Below are positions 36,430 through 44,319 of a stretch of 64,000 bases of DNA, one piece after another. Origin of the DNA: JACKFB01 sp041389525. GTDB lineage: Bacteria > Myxococcota_A > UBA9042 > PHBI01 > JACKFB01. A model generated the notes under the pieces. That model saw only the letters and a program-made list of their open reading frames with translations. It did not search any database and had not been told where the DNA came from. Location: contig JAWKRR010000044.1 of assembly GCA_041389525.1 (NCBI GenBank), positions 3,371 through 67,370 on the forward strand, in the 5' to 3' direction. The translations under genes and the position numbers were made by a program. Every line of letters begins with the position of its first letter. The stretch's first letter is position 1.

Positions 36430-38328
36430 ATGGGCAAGATCATCGGAATCGACCTCGGAACCACGAACTCAGTCGTCGCCGTCATGGAAGGCGGCGCGCC
36501 GAAGGTCATCGCCAACCAGGAGGGCGCGCGGACCACGCCTTCCGTGGTCGCTTTCACCGACGGCGGCGAGGTCCTCGTGGGCCAAACCGCGCGGCGTCAG
36601 GCGGTCGTGAACCCGACCCGCACGCTCTTCTCCATCAAGCGCCTCATCGGCCACCGGTATTCGGAGGTCGAGAAAGAGGCCAGCCGCTTGCCCTACGAGA
36701 TCGTGAAGGCGGCCAACGGCGACGCGCACATCCTCGTGAATGACAAGAAGCACTCGCCGCCGGAGATCTCGGCCAAGGTGCTCGCCAAGCTGAAGGCCGC
36801 TGCCGAGAAGTACCTGGGCGAGCCGGTGACCGAGGCGGTCATCACCGTCCCCGCGTACTTCAACGACAGCCAGCGCCAGGCGACGCGCGACGCGGGCAAG
36901 ATCGCCGGCCTCGAGGTCAAGCGCATCATCAACGAGCCCACCGCGGCCGCGTTGGCGTACGGGCTCGACAAGAAGAAGGGCGAGATCGTCGCGGTCTACG
37001 ACTTCGGCGGCGGCACCTTCGACATCTCCATCCTCGAGGTCGGTGACGGCCTCGTCGAGGTGAAGTCGACCGCCGGCGACAGCCACCTGGGCGGCGACGA
37101 CGTCGACCACACCATCGTGGACTGGCTCATCGCTGAGTTCGTGAAGGACCAGGGCATCGACCTCAAGAACGACAAGATGGCCCTGCAGCGCCTCCACGAG
37201 GCGGCGGAGAAGGCGAAGGTCGAGCTGTCCTCGGCGACCGAGACCGAGATCAACCTGCCCTTCATCACGGCCGACGCGTCCGGCCCCAAGCACCTCGTGG
37301 TGAAGCTGAGCCGCGCCAAGCTCGAGCAGCTCGCGGACGCGGTGTTCCAGCGCACGGTCGGCCCGTGCCAGCGCGCGCTGAAGGACGCGGGGCTGAAGAC
37401 CTCGGAGATCAACGAGGTGCTGCTGGTCGGTGGCTCGACGCGTATCCCGCGCGTGCAGCAGATGGTCAGCGAGTTCTTCGGCAAGGAGACCAACCACTCG
37501 GTCAACCCCGACGAGGTGGTCGCGCTGGGCGCGGCCGTGCAGGGCGGCGTGCTGGGCGGCGAGGTGCAGGACGTGTTGCTCCTGGACGTGACCCCGCTCT
37601 CGCTGGGAATCGAGACCCAGGGCGGCATCATGACCGTGCTCATCGAACGCAACACGACGATCCCGACGCGCAAGTCGCAGGTCTTCTCGACCGCCGACGA
37701 CAACCAGGGCGCCGTGACGGTCCACGTGCTTCAGGGTGAGCGGAAGATGGCGGCGGACAACAACACCCTGGGCCAGTTCAACCTGGACCAGATCCCGCCG
37801 GCGCCGCGCGGTGTCCCGCAGATCGAGGTGACCTTCGATATCGACGCCGACGGCATCGTGCACGTCAGCGCGAAGGACAAGGCGACGTCGCGCGAGCAGT
37901 CGATCCAGATCAAGAGCGCCAGCGGACTGTCGGACGCCGACATCGATCGCATGGTGAAAGAGGCGGGCGCGCACGCGAAGGACGACGAGGAGCGGCGGGC
38001 CGAGGCCGAGCTCCGCAACTCGGTCGACACCTTGGCCTACCAGGTCGAGAAGCACCTCGCGTCCCACGGCGACAAGCTGGAGGTTCAGGACAAGGCCGCG
38101 ATCGAAGAGGCGCTCGCCGGCGCACGCAAGGCCGTGAAGGGCGGGACGAAGGCCGAGCTCGAGGCGGCGAAGACCGAGCTCGAGACGCGCGCCCACAAGC
38201 TCGCCGAGAAGGCCTACGCGGCCGAGGCGGGCGCCGGAGACGGTGGCGCGCCGAACGGCGACGCGGGCGCGAAGAGCGGCGGCGCAGCGGACGACGACGT
38301 CATCGACGCCGAGTTCGACACGAACTGA
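36430..38328 (+). CDS. dnaK: Hsp70 chaperone DnaK
   Basis: A 632-residue ATP-dependent chaperone of normal length. The ATPase domain carries IGIDLGTTNS, VITVPAYFNDSQRQATRDAG, INEPTAAALAYG and DFGGGTFDISIL. The substrate-binding domain begins after LLDVTPLSLGIETQGG and contains QGERKMAADNNTLGQF. The disordered tail ends DDDVIDAEFD. It folds nascent and stress-damaged proteins with DnaJ and GrpE, neither of which is in the window. GGGAG lies 6 bases before the ATG. It appears to be a single-gene unit with its own promoter and terminator hairpin. Confidence 0.98.
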   Translation: MGKIIGIDLGTTNSVVAVMEGGAPKVIANQEGARTTPSVVAFTDGGEVLVGQTARRQAVVNPTRTLFSIKRLIGHRYSEVEKEASRLPYEIVKAANGDAHILVNDKKHSPPEISAKVLAKLKAAAEKYLGEPVTEAVITVPAYFNDSQRQATRDAGKIAGLEVKRIINEPTAAALAYGLDKKKGEIVAVYDFGGGTFDISILEVGDGLVEVKSTAGDSHLGGDDVDHTIVDWLIAEFVKDQGIDLKNDKMALQRLHEAAEKAKVELSSATETEINLPFITADASGPKHLVVKLSRAKLEQLADAVFQRTVGPCQRALKDAGLKTSEINEVLLVGGSTRIPRVQQMVSEFFGKETNHSVNPDEVVALGAAVQGGVLGGEVQDVLLLDVTPLSLGIETQGGIMTVLIERNTTIPTRKSQVFSTADDNQGAVTVHVLQGERKMAADNNTLGQFNLDQIPPAPRGVPQIEVTFDIDADGIVHVSAKDKATSREQSIQIKSASGLSDADIDRMVKEAGAHAKDDEERRAEAELRNSVDTLAYQVEKHLASHGDKLEVQDKAAIEEALAGARKAVKGGTKAELEAAKTELETRAHKLAEKAYAAEAGAGDGGAPNGDAGAKSGGAADDDVIDAEFDTN

Positions 38329-38348
38329 CCTGCAGTTCTGGCATGTGG

Positions 38349-38379
38349 CGAAGCCCCGGGAGATTCTCTCGGGGCTTCG
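38349..38379 (+). terminator. Hairpin after dnaK
   Basis: Arms CGAAGCCCCG (38349-38358) and CGGGGCTTCG (38370-38379) pair perfectly and can extend inward with one G-U pair. It lies 20 bases after the dnaK stop. No T-run follows. Confidence 0.65.
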
Positions 38380-38496
38380 TCGCGTCTGGGCCACGCGTTG
38401 AATCTCGTGTCGCCCGCGCCGTCGCGACTCCCACGCTGGACCGACCCGCGACGCCCGCAGTCAGCTCCCTCCCCGACCCCGCTCCCAGGACCCCGC

Positions 38497-38796
38497 ATGA
38501 TGCGCCCCCTCGCCTGCTTCATCCTCGCCCTTGCCCTCAACGCCTGCGGCGCCGGTGCCGGAAGCGGAATCCCGTGCGAGGCGACGATCGAGTGCCCCGG
38601 GCAAGAGCAGTGCGTCTTGACCACCTGCGCCGCGACCACGGCGACGTGTCAGAACCTGTGCGAGACGGACGCCGAGTGCTCGGGCGGCATCGACTCGAGC
38701 CCTAGCGGGGCCAGCTGCTTGCCGACGACCACCGACTCCTGCCCCGCGCGGCGCACCGCCGATCAGGAAGCTGGCGACTCGTTCTGCGTCGAGTAG
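38497..38796 (+). CDS. Small Cys-rich lipoprotein
   Basis: A 99-residue predicted lipoprotein. ATG codons at 38497 and 38500 are adjacent; AGGA lies about 6 bases before the first. The signal peptide ends LNAC (Cys17). The mature part of about 82 residues has many Cys in a CxxxxxC...CxxxC layout (CEATIECPGQEQC, CQNLCETDAECSGG), suggesting a disulfide-stabilised extracytoplasmic domain. Not otherwise recognised. Its 3' end overlaps the convergent hutH gene by 34 bp. Confidence 0.7.
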   Translation: MMRPLACFILALALNACGAGAGSGIPCEATIECPGQEQCVLTTCAATTATCQNLCETDAECSGGIDSSPSGASCLPTTTDSCPARRTADQEAGDSFCVE

Positions 38797-40334
38797 CGAT
38801 CCGCCGCGTCGAGCAGCGCGCCGGACACCACCAGCGCGCGACTCGCCGCGATGTCGATGTGCAGCTCGCGGTCTTCGACGAAGGGCGGAATCGAGCGTGA
38901 GCGCAGCTCGCAGGCCGCCTCCACGCCGCGCCCCGGTCGCAGCCCGCGCAGCCGCACGCCCTCCCCGGCGACCAGCGCCTCAATGGCCAGCACGTGCTCG
39001 AGGTGCTCGACGACCATGGCGAAGTGCCGCGCCGACGTCATCCCCATGGACACGTGGTCCTCGCGGTCGGCCGAGGTCGGCACCGAGTCGATGCTCTTGG
39101 GGTGCGCTAGGGCCCGCGACTCGCTCACCAGAGAGGCCGCGGTCACCTGCGCCATCATGAACCCGCTGTCCAGGCCGCGCGTCGCCGCCAAGAAGGCCGG
39201 CAGCCCGCGGTTGAGGTGCGGGTCGACCAGCTGAGCGACGCGGCGCTCCGCGATGGAGGCGAGGTCGACGGCCGCCAGCGAGGCGACGTCAAGGGCTGCA
39301 GCCACCGGCTGGCCGTGGAAGTTGCCGCCGGACTGAATCGCGCCGCCGGGAAGCACCAACGGGTTGTCGGTGACCGAACCCAGCTCGACCTCGAGGACGC
39401 CGCGCGCGTAGGCGATAAGGTCGCGGGCGGACCCGTGAACCTGGGGCATGCAGCGCAGCGAGTAGGCGTCCTGGACCTCAGCGCAGTCGATGTGGCTCTG
39501 CACGATCTCGCTGTCCTCGAGCAGCGCGCGGAGGTGGGCGGCGCTGGCCAACGCGCCCGCGTGGGGCCGCAGCGCGACGATCGCGAGGTCGAAGGGGCGC
39601 ACCGACCCGCGCATCGCCTCCAGACTCATCGCGCCAGTGACGTCGGCGGTCTGCACCGCGCGCTCGGCCCGAGCCAGGGCGAGACAGCCCACCGCGAGCA
39701 TGCCCTGGGTCCCGTTGATGAGAGACAACCCCTCTTTGGCGCCCAACACCAGCGGCTCGAGGCCTGCGTGACGGAGCGCCTCGGCGCCGCTGACCGGCTC
39801 GCCATCGACATGCGCGCGCCCTTCCCCGATGAGCACCAGCGCGAGATGGGCCAAGGGCGCGAGGTCGCCGGACGCGCCCACCGAACCCTGGCCGGGGATG
39901 TCGGGGACCACGCCGCTCGCCAGCAGCGCGAGCAGCCGCTCGACCACCACAGGGCGCACGCCGGACGCCCCGAGGGCGAGCACGTGCGCCCTGAGCAGCA
40001 TCATCGCGCGCACGACCTCAGGCGGGAGCAGCGCCCCGACCCCCGCCGCATGAGAGCGCAGCAGTCGGACCTGCACCCGCTCGAGATCGGCGGCGCTGAT
40101 CCGCACCTCGGCCAGCGCGCCGAAGCCCGTGTTTATCCCGTATGTCGCGGGGGAGTCGGCGGCGAGGCGCGACTCGACCGCAGCGCGTGCCTGGAGCATC
40201 CGATCTCGGGCTGGCGCTCCAAGCTCGCAGCGCGCCCTGCCCTCCGCCACGGCGATCACGTCGTCGAGCGCTAGCGCCTCGCCGACGCTCACGACGCCAC
40301 GCGGGGCCGCGGTCGGAATGCCTGGATGGCTCAT
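38763..40334 (-). CDS. hutH: Histidine ammonia-lyase
   Basis: A 523-residue aromatic amino acid lyase (usual length about 505-510). It converts L-histidine to trans-urocanate and ammonia with a self-formed MIO cofactor. The MIO-forming Ala-Ser-Gly is in GSVGASGDLAPLAH; other active-site segments are TYGINTGFG, QDAYSLRCMPQVHG, SGGNFHGQP and ADREDHVSMG. The ATG at 40334 starts MSHPGIP; in-frame upstream ATGs at 40346 and 40370 lack ribosome binding sites. No hutU, hutI or hutG is in the window, so histidine catabolism genes must lie elsewhere if complete. Tyrosine or phenylalanine activity of this fold is possible but the motifs favour histidine. Confidence 0.93.
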   Translation of the reverse strand: MSHPGIPTAAPRGVVSVGEALALDDVIAVAEGRARCELGAPARDRMLQARAAVESRLAADSPATYGINTGFGALAEVRISAADLERVQVRLLRSHAAGVGALLPPEVVRAMMLLRAHVLALGASGVRPVVVERLLALLASGVVPDIPGQGSVGASGDLAPLAHLALVLIGEGRAHVDGEPVSGAEALRHAGLEPLVLGAKEGLSLINGTQGMLAVGCLALARAERAVQTADVTGAMSLEAMRGSVRPFDLAIVALRPHAGALASAAHLRALLEDSEIVQSHIDCAEVQDAYSLRCMPQVHGSARDLIAYARGVLEVELGSVTDNPLVLPGGAIQSGGNFHGQPVAAALDVASLAAVDLASIAERRVAQLVDPHLNRGLPAFLAATRGLDSGFMMAQVTAASLVSESRALAHPKSIDSVPTSADREDHVSMGMTSARHFAMVVEHLEHVLAIEALVAGEGVRLRGLRPGRGVEAACELRSRSIPPFVEDRELHIDIAASRALVVSGALLDAADRYSTQNESPAS

Positions 40335-40468
40335 GGGCCTTACCATCGCCGCGCTGCGTTCCGGAGGCAATGGCGCGGGCGGCGGCGAGCGCCCGAACCC
40401 TCGGATAGTGATGGCGGGCCGACGGCCATCCGACTACGCTTTGCGCCTCGCTGCGCGTGGAGGTCACT

Positions 40469-41530
40469 GTGGAGTCGAAGCGGTTCAGGATCGGCGTCAT
40501 CGGCGGCGACGGTATCGGCCCGGAGGTCACGAAGGAGGCGATGAAGGTGCTCTGCGCCGCCTCGGGGGAGTCGACCTTCGCGTTCGACGTGCTGCCCTAC
40601 GGCGCGGACTACACGATCGAGACGGGCGTGACGCTGCCCGCTGGCGAGATGGAGCGGTTCGCGCGCGATTACGACGCGCTCCTGCTGGGCGCCCTGGGCG
40701 ACCCGCGCATCCCGGACATGCGCCACGCGGTCGACATCTTGATGGGCGCGCGCCAGAAGCTGGACCTCTACATCAACAAGCGCCCGGTGCGCCTGCTGGA
40801 CGACCGGCTCTCGCCGCTGAAAGACCGCCGGCGAGGCGACATCGACCTCGTCATCTTTCGCGAGAACACCGAGGGCGCGTACGCGGGGATCGGTGGGGCG
40901 CTCAAGCCGGGCACCCGGGACGAGGTCGCCATCACCGAGATGATCGCGACCTACAAGGGCACCGAGCGCATCGTGCGCGCCGCCTTTGAGTGGGCGACCG
41001 CGAACGGGCGCGGCCGCGTGTGCATGGCGTCCAAGTACAACGCCATCCCGCACGCCCACGGCCTGTGGGCTCGCGTGTTTCGTGAGGTGAGCGCTGAGTT
41101 TCCGAACATCGAGGCGACCGCGCTCTTCGCGGACGTGGTCGCCATGGAGTTGGTCCGCGACCCGACGCGCTTCGACGTCATCGTGACCTCCAACCTGCTC
41201 GGCGACATCCTGAGCGACCTGGCTGCCCAGATCGTCGGAGGCATCGGTCTCGCGCCCTCGGCGAACATCCACCCTGGTCGCACCTCGCTCTTTGAGCCCG
41301 TGCATGGCTCTGCGCCCGATATCGCTGGCCGCGGCTTGGCGAACCCGCTGGCCGCGGTGCTGACCGGCGCGATGATGTTGCGATACCTGGACCGCCGCGA
41401 CGACGCCGCCCGCGTCGAGCGCGCCGTGGACATCGTCTTGGCCGAGGGATCGACCACGCCGGATCTCGGCGGGAGCCTGTCGACCCAGCAGGCAGGCGAC
41501 GCGGTGGTGGCGGCGCTGGGCCGCGCTTAG
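40469..41530 (+). CDS. Beta-decarboxylating dehydrogenase (isopropylmalate/isocitrate/tartrate family)
   Basis: A 353-residue NAD(P)-dependent 3-hydroxyacid dehydrogenase. The GTG at 40469 has GGAGG 5 bases upstream; an in-frame GTG at 40457 is less likely. Motifs are GDGIGPEV at the N-terminus, LYINKRPVR (substrate Arg), FRENTEGAYAGIGG, SKYNAI (catalytic Lys/Tyr region), DVIVTSNLLGDILSDL (metal Asp) and EPVHGSAPDIAGRGLANP. The RENTEG signature is closer to isocitrate and tartrate dehydrogenases than to the RENTGG of LeuB, so the substrate is unsettled. It is divergent from hutH and precedes the thiolase and LeuA-like genes on the same strand. Confidence 0.88.
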   Translation: MESKRFRIGVIGGDGIGPEVTKEAMKVLCAASGESTFAFDVLPYGADYTIETGVTLPAGEMERFARDYDALLLGALGDPRIPDMRHAVDILMGARQKLDLYINKRPVRLLDDRLSPLKDRRRGDIDLVIFRENTEGAYAGIGGALKPGTRDEVAITEMIATYKGTERIVRAAFEWATANGRGRVCMASKYNAIPHAHGLWARVFREVSAEFPNIEATALFADVVAMELVRDPTRFDVIVTSNLLGDILSDLAAQIVGGIGLAPSANIHPGRTSLFEPVHGSAPDIAGRGLANPLAAVLTGAMMLRYLDRRDDAARVERAVDIVLAEGSTTPDLGGSLSTQQAGDAVVAALGRA

Positions 41531-41650
41531 TTTTCCGCGCAATCGCTCGCGCGCACCCCGGCGCGTCCGCCCGTTGGGCGCCCCGCGGAGGCGTGCTATG
41601 AACCCACCACTCGCGCAGGTCGCCCGCGCGCCCTAGCCCTCGGAGTCGTC

Positions 41651-42841
41651 ATGAAACAGCTCGGCAAAGACATCGTCATCGTCGCCGCGAAGCGCACGCC
41701 CTTCGGCAGCTTCAACGGCAGCCTCGCCTCCCTCTCCGCGACCGACCTGGGCGTCCACGCGGCGAAGGCGGCGCTTGAGGCCGGGGGCGTGGACCCTGCG
41801 GACATCGACGCCGTGGTCTTCGGCAACGTCGTGCAGTCCTCCAAAGACGCCATCTACCTGGCGCGCCACGTGGGCCTCCGAGCCGGCGTGCCCGAGAGCG
41901 TGCCGGCCTTGACGGTGAACCGGCTGTGCGGGTCCGGATTTCAGGCCGTGGTGAACGCGGCCCAGGAGATCCTGACCGGTCAGGCCACCGCGGTGCTGTG
42001 CGGTGGGGCCGAGTCCATGAGCCAGGCGCCCTACGTCATGTGGGGTGCACGCCAGGGCCTGAAGCTCGGCGCGCAGCCGATGAGCGACTATCTGTGGGAC
42101 TCGCTCTACGACACCTACGCCGGCGCCCCGATGAGCCAGACCGCCGAGAACCTCGCGAAGCGCTACGAGATCGGGCGCGACGAGTCCGACGCCTACGCCG
42201 TGGTCAGCCAGCAGCGCTTCGCGGCCGCGCAGACCGCGGGCACCTTCGACGCGGAGCTCTCCCCGGTGACCATCGCGTCTCGGAAAGGCGACACCACGGT
42301 GTCTCGAGACGAATACAACCGCCCCGACACCAACATCGCGACGCTGGCGAAGCTGCGCTCGGCGTTTGGGGAAGGCGGGATCATCACCGCTGGCAACGCC
42401 TCCGGCATCAACGACGGCGCCGCGGCCATGGTGGTCACCACCGCCGAGCGCGCCAAAGAGCGCGGGTGGACGCCGCTGTGCCGCCTCGTGTCGTGGGGCG
42501 TGAGCGGCTGCGACCCGAAGATCATGGGGATCGGCCCCGTCGGCGCGGTGAAGAACGCGCTGTGCATGGCCGACGTCGCGATCGGCGACGTGGACCTGGT
42601 CGAGGTCAATGAGGCGTTCGCGCCGCAGTTCCTCGCCGTCGAGCGCGAGCTGGGCCTCGACCGCGAGCGCACCAACGTCAACGGCGGCGCCATCGCGGTG
42701 GGCCACCCGCTCGCCGCGTCCGGCGCGCGCATCACCGCGCACCTGGCCCACGAACTTCGACGCCGCGGCGCCCGGCTCGGCGTGGGGTCGGCCTGTATCG
42801 GCGGCGGACAGGGCATCGCGCTGCTCCTCGAGACGGTCTAA
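41651..42841 (+). CDS. Acetyl-CoA C-acyltransferase (thiolase)
   Basis: A 396-residue thiolase II family enzyme. The nucleophilic Cys is in TVNRLCGSGFQAV, the catalytic His in GGAIAVGHPLAASGAR and the second Cys in GSACIGGGQGIA; NEAF (in VDLVEVNEAFAPQ) is also present. It condenses two acyl-CoA units or cleaves 3-ketoacyl-CoA; acetoacetyl-CoA is the likeliest substrate given the size and the absence of a fadB partner, but this is inference. GGAG lies 5 bases before the ATG. The next gene begins 2 bases after its stop, so the two are probably co-transcribed. Confidence 0.93.
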   Translation: MKQLGKDIVIVAAKRTPFGSFNGSLASLSATDLGVHAAKAALEAGGVDPADIDAVVFGNVVQSSKDAIYLARHVGLRAGVPESVPALTVNRLCGSGFQAVVNAAQEILTGQATAVLCGGAESMSQAPYVMWGARQGLKLGAQPMSDYLWDSLYDTYAGAPMSQTAENLAKRYEIGRDESDAYAVVSQQRFAAAQTAGTFDAELSPVTIASRKGDTTVSRDEYNRPDTNIATLAKLRSAFGEGGIITAGNASGINDGAAAMVVTTAERAKERGWTPLCRLVSWGVSGCDPKIMGIGPVGAVKNALCMADVAIGDVDLVEVNEAFAPQFLAVERELGLDRERTNVNGGAIAVGHPLAASGARITAHLAHELRRRGARLGVGSACIGGGQGIALLLETV

Positions 42842-42843
42842 AC

Positions 42844-44097
42844 ATGGCACGCCCTGGCGAAGACGAGCTCTTTTACGACTGGAACCGCGTCGGGTTCGAA
42901 GGCCCGCTCGTGCAGGGCAAGATCTCGCTGCTCGACGAGACGCTGCGCGACGGGATCCAGTCGCCCAGCGCGGTCGACCCGTCGATCGAGGACAAGAAGC
43001 AGATCCTCCGGTACATGGCGCGCCTCGGGATTCGATATGCCGACGTGGGGTTGCCCGGCGCCGGCAAGCGCGCGGTCGAGGACGTCCAGGCCCTGTGCGA
43101 GACCATCCGCGACGAGAAGCTGCCCATTCGGCCGGGCTGCGCCGCGCGCACCCATCCGAACGACATCCAGCCGATCATCGACCTGTCGCGTGAGACGGGC
43201 CTTCAGCTGGAGGTGCTAACCTTCTTGGGCACCAGCCCGATCCGGCAGTACGCGGAGAACTGGGATCTCGACAAGCTCGAGCGCCTGGTGGCGACCGCCG
43301 TCGACATGGCGGTGAAGGCTGAGCTTCCCGTCGCCTTCGTGACCGAAGACACCGTGCGTTCCAGCCCCAAGACCCTCGAGCGGCTGTTCCGCACCGCTAT
43401 AGACCACGGGGCACAGCGGCTCGTCCTCTGCGACACGGTCGGCCACGCGACGCCCGATGGCATTCGCGCGCTGGTCGAGTGGACGCGCGACCTGGTCGAG
43501 CGCAGCGGCGCGACGGTGGGCCTGGATTGGCACGGCCACAACGACCGCGGGCTGGCGGTGGTCAACTCGCTGTACGCCGCCCAGTACGGGTGCGACCGGA
43601 TCCACGGGACGGCCCTGGGCATCGGCGAGCGCGTGGGCAACGCGGCGCTGGACCAGATCCTCGTCAACCTGCGCCTGCTCGAGGCGCTGGACTGTGACCT
43701 CTCAGCCCTGATGGCCTACTGCCGGACGGTCAGCGAGGCGACAAAGACCCCCATCCCCCGGAACTACCCCGTCGTGGGGGAGGACGCGTTCCGCACGGCG
43801 ACGGGCGTTCACGCGGCCGCCATCATCAAGGCGCGGGAGAAGGGGGACGCGTGGCTGGCCGACCGCGTCTATTCGGGCGTCCCCGCCAGCATGGTCGGCA
43901 AGCACCAGGTCATCGAGATCGGCCACATGTCCGGTGAATCGAACGTCACGGCGTGGCTGGCCGACCGCGGCTACGAGCCCTCCCCCGCGCTGGTGGCCGA
44001 GGTCTTCCGCGCGGCGAAGCGCTCCAAGCGCACGCTGCACGACGACGAGATCCTCGCCATCGTGCGTGGATTTACCTCCGCCCCTGGCGAGGCGTGA
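42844..44097 (+). CDS. LeuA-like acyl-CoA/2-oxoacid synthase (HMGL-like family)
   Basis: A 417-residue TIM-barrel enzyme of the isopropylmalate/homocitrate/citramalate synthase family. Family motifs are LLDETLRDGIQSPS near the N-terminus (the usual form is TLRDGEQ), LCDTVGHATPDG, the metal-binding DWHGHNDRGLAVVNS and the Gly-rich HGTALGIGERVGNAAL. It ends near residue 417 and lacks the C-terminal allosteric domain of LeuA (500 or more residues), so it is not feedback-regulated in the LeuA manner. The substrate is unknown. It follows the thiolase gene after 2 bases; with the dehydrogenase upstream it could serve a 2-oxoacid chain-extension or branched acid pathway. Confidence 0.85.
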   Translation: MARPGEDELFYDWNRVGFEGPLVQGKISLLDETLRDGIQSPSAVDPSIEDKKQILRYMARLGIRYADVGLPGAGKRAVEDVQALCETIRDEKLPIRPGCAARTHPNDIQPIIDLSRETGLQLEVLTFLGTSPIRQYAENWDLDKLERLVATAVDMAVKAELPVAFVTEDTVRSSPKTLERLFRTAIDHGAQRLVLCDTVGHATPDGIRALVEWTRDLVERSGATVGLDWHGHNDRGLAVVNSLYAAQYGCDRIHGTALGIGERVGNAALDQILVNLRLLEALDCDLSALMAYCRTVSEATKTPIPRNYPVVGEDAFRTATGVHAAAIIKAREKGDAWLADRVYSGVPASMVGKHQVIEIGHMSGESNVTAWLADRGYEPSPALVAEVFRAAKRSKRTLHDDEILAIVRGFTSAPGEA

Positions 44098-44160
44098 GCG
44101 ACCCGCAGGGCTAGAGAGCCGACGCACGGACCTCCCGTCGCATCTACTCGGCCCCGCGGC

Positions 44161-44190
44161 GCACGGCGGCGTTGCACCTCGTCGCCGTGC
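44161..44190. terminator. Candidate hairpin between convergent genes
   Basis: Arms GCACGGCGGCG (44161-44171) and CGTCGCCGTGC (44180-44190) pair with one G-U wobble around an 8-base loop, in the 222 bp gap between the LeuA-like gene and the convergent thrombospondin-repeat gene. No T-run is present. A second small hairpin lies at about 44232-44247. Confidence 0.4.
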
Positions 44191-44319
44191 TACAGCACGG
44201 GTCCTCGCCGCGTCTTGCCGAGCACCACGGTGCCGAGCACTCGCTCGGTCCGCGCTGTGGGCCGGCTCTCTAGCGGATTCGCCAGCCCTGCGCGGTGAGG
44301 CGCGCGTCCCGGCCTCGGC

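Noticed and set aside
36469..38394. Minus-strand frame of 641 codons opposite dnaK
   Set aside because: Long antisense frames opposite dnaK are a well-known coding artefact; nothing in this frame resembles a known protein.
44161..44250. Stem-loops considered as a tRNA
   Set aside because: No cloverleaf, no anticodon arm of proper length and no T-loop consensus could be found.
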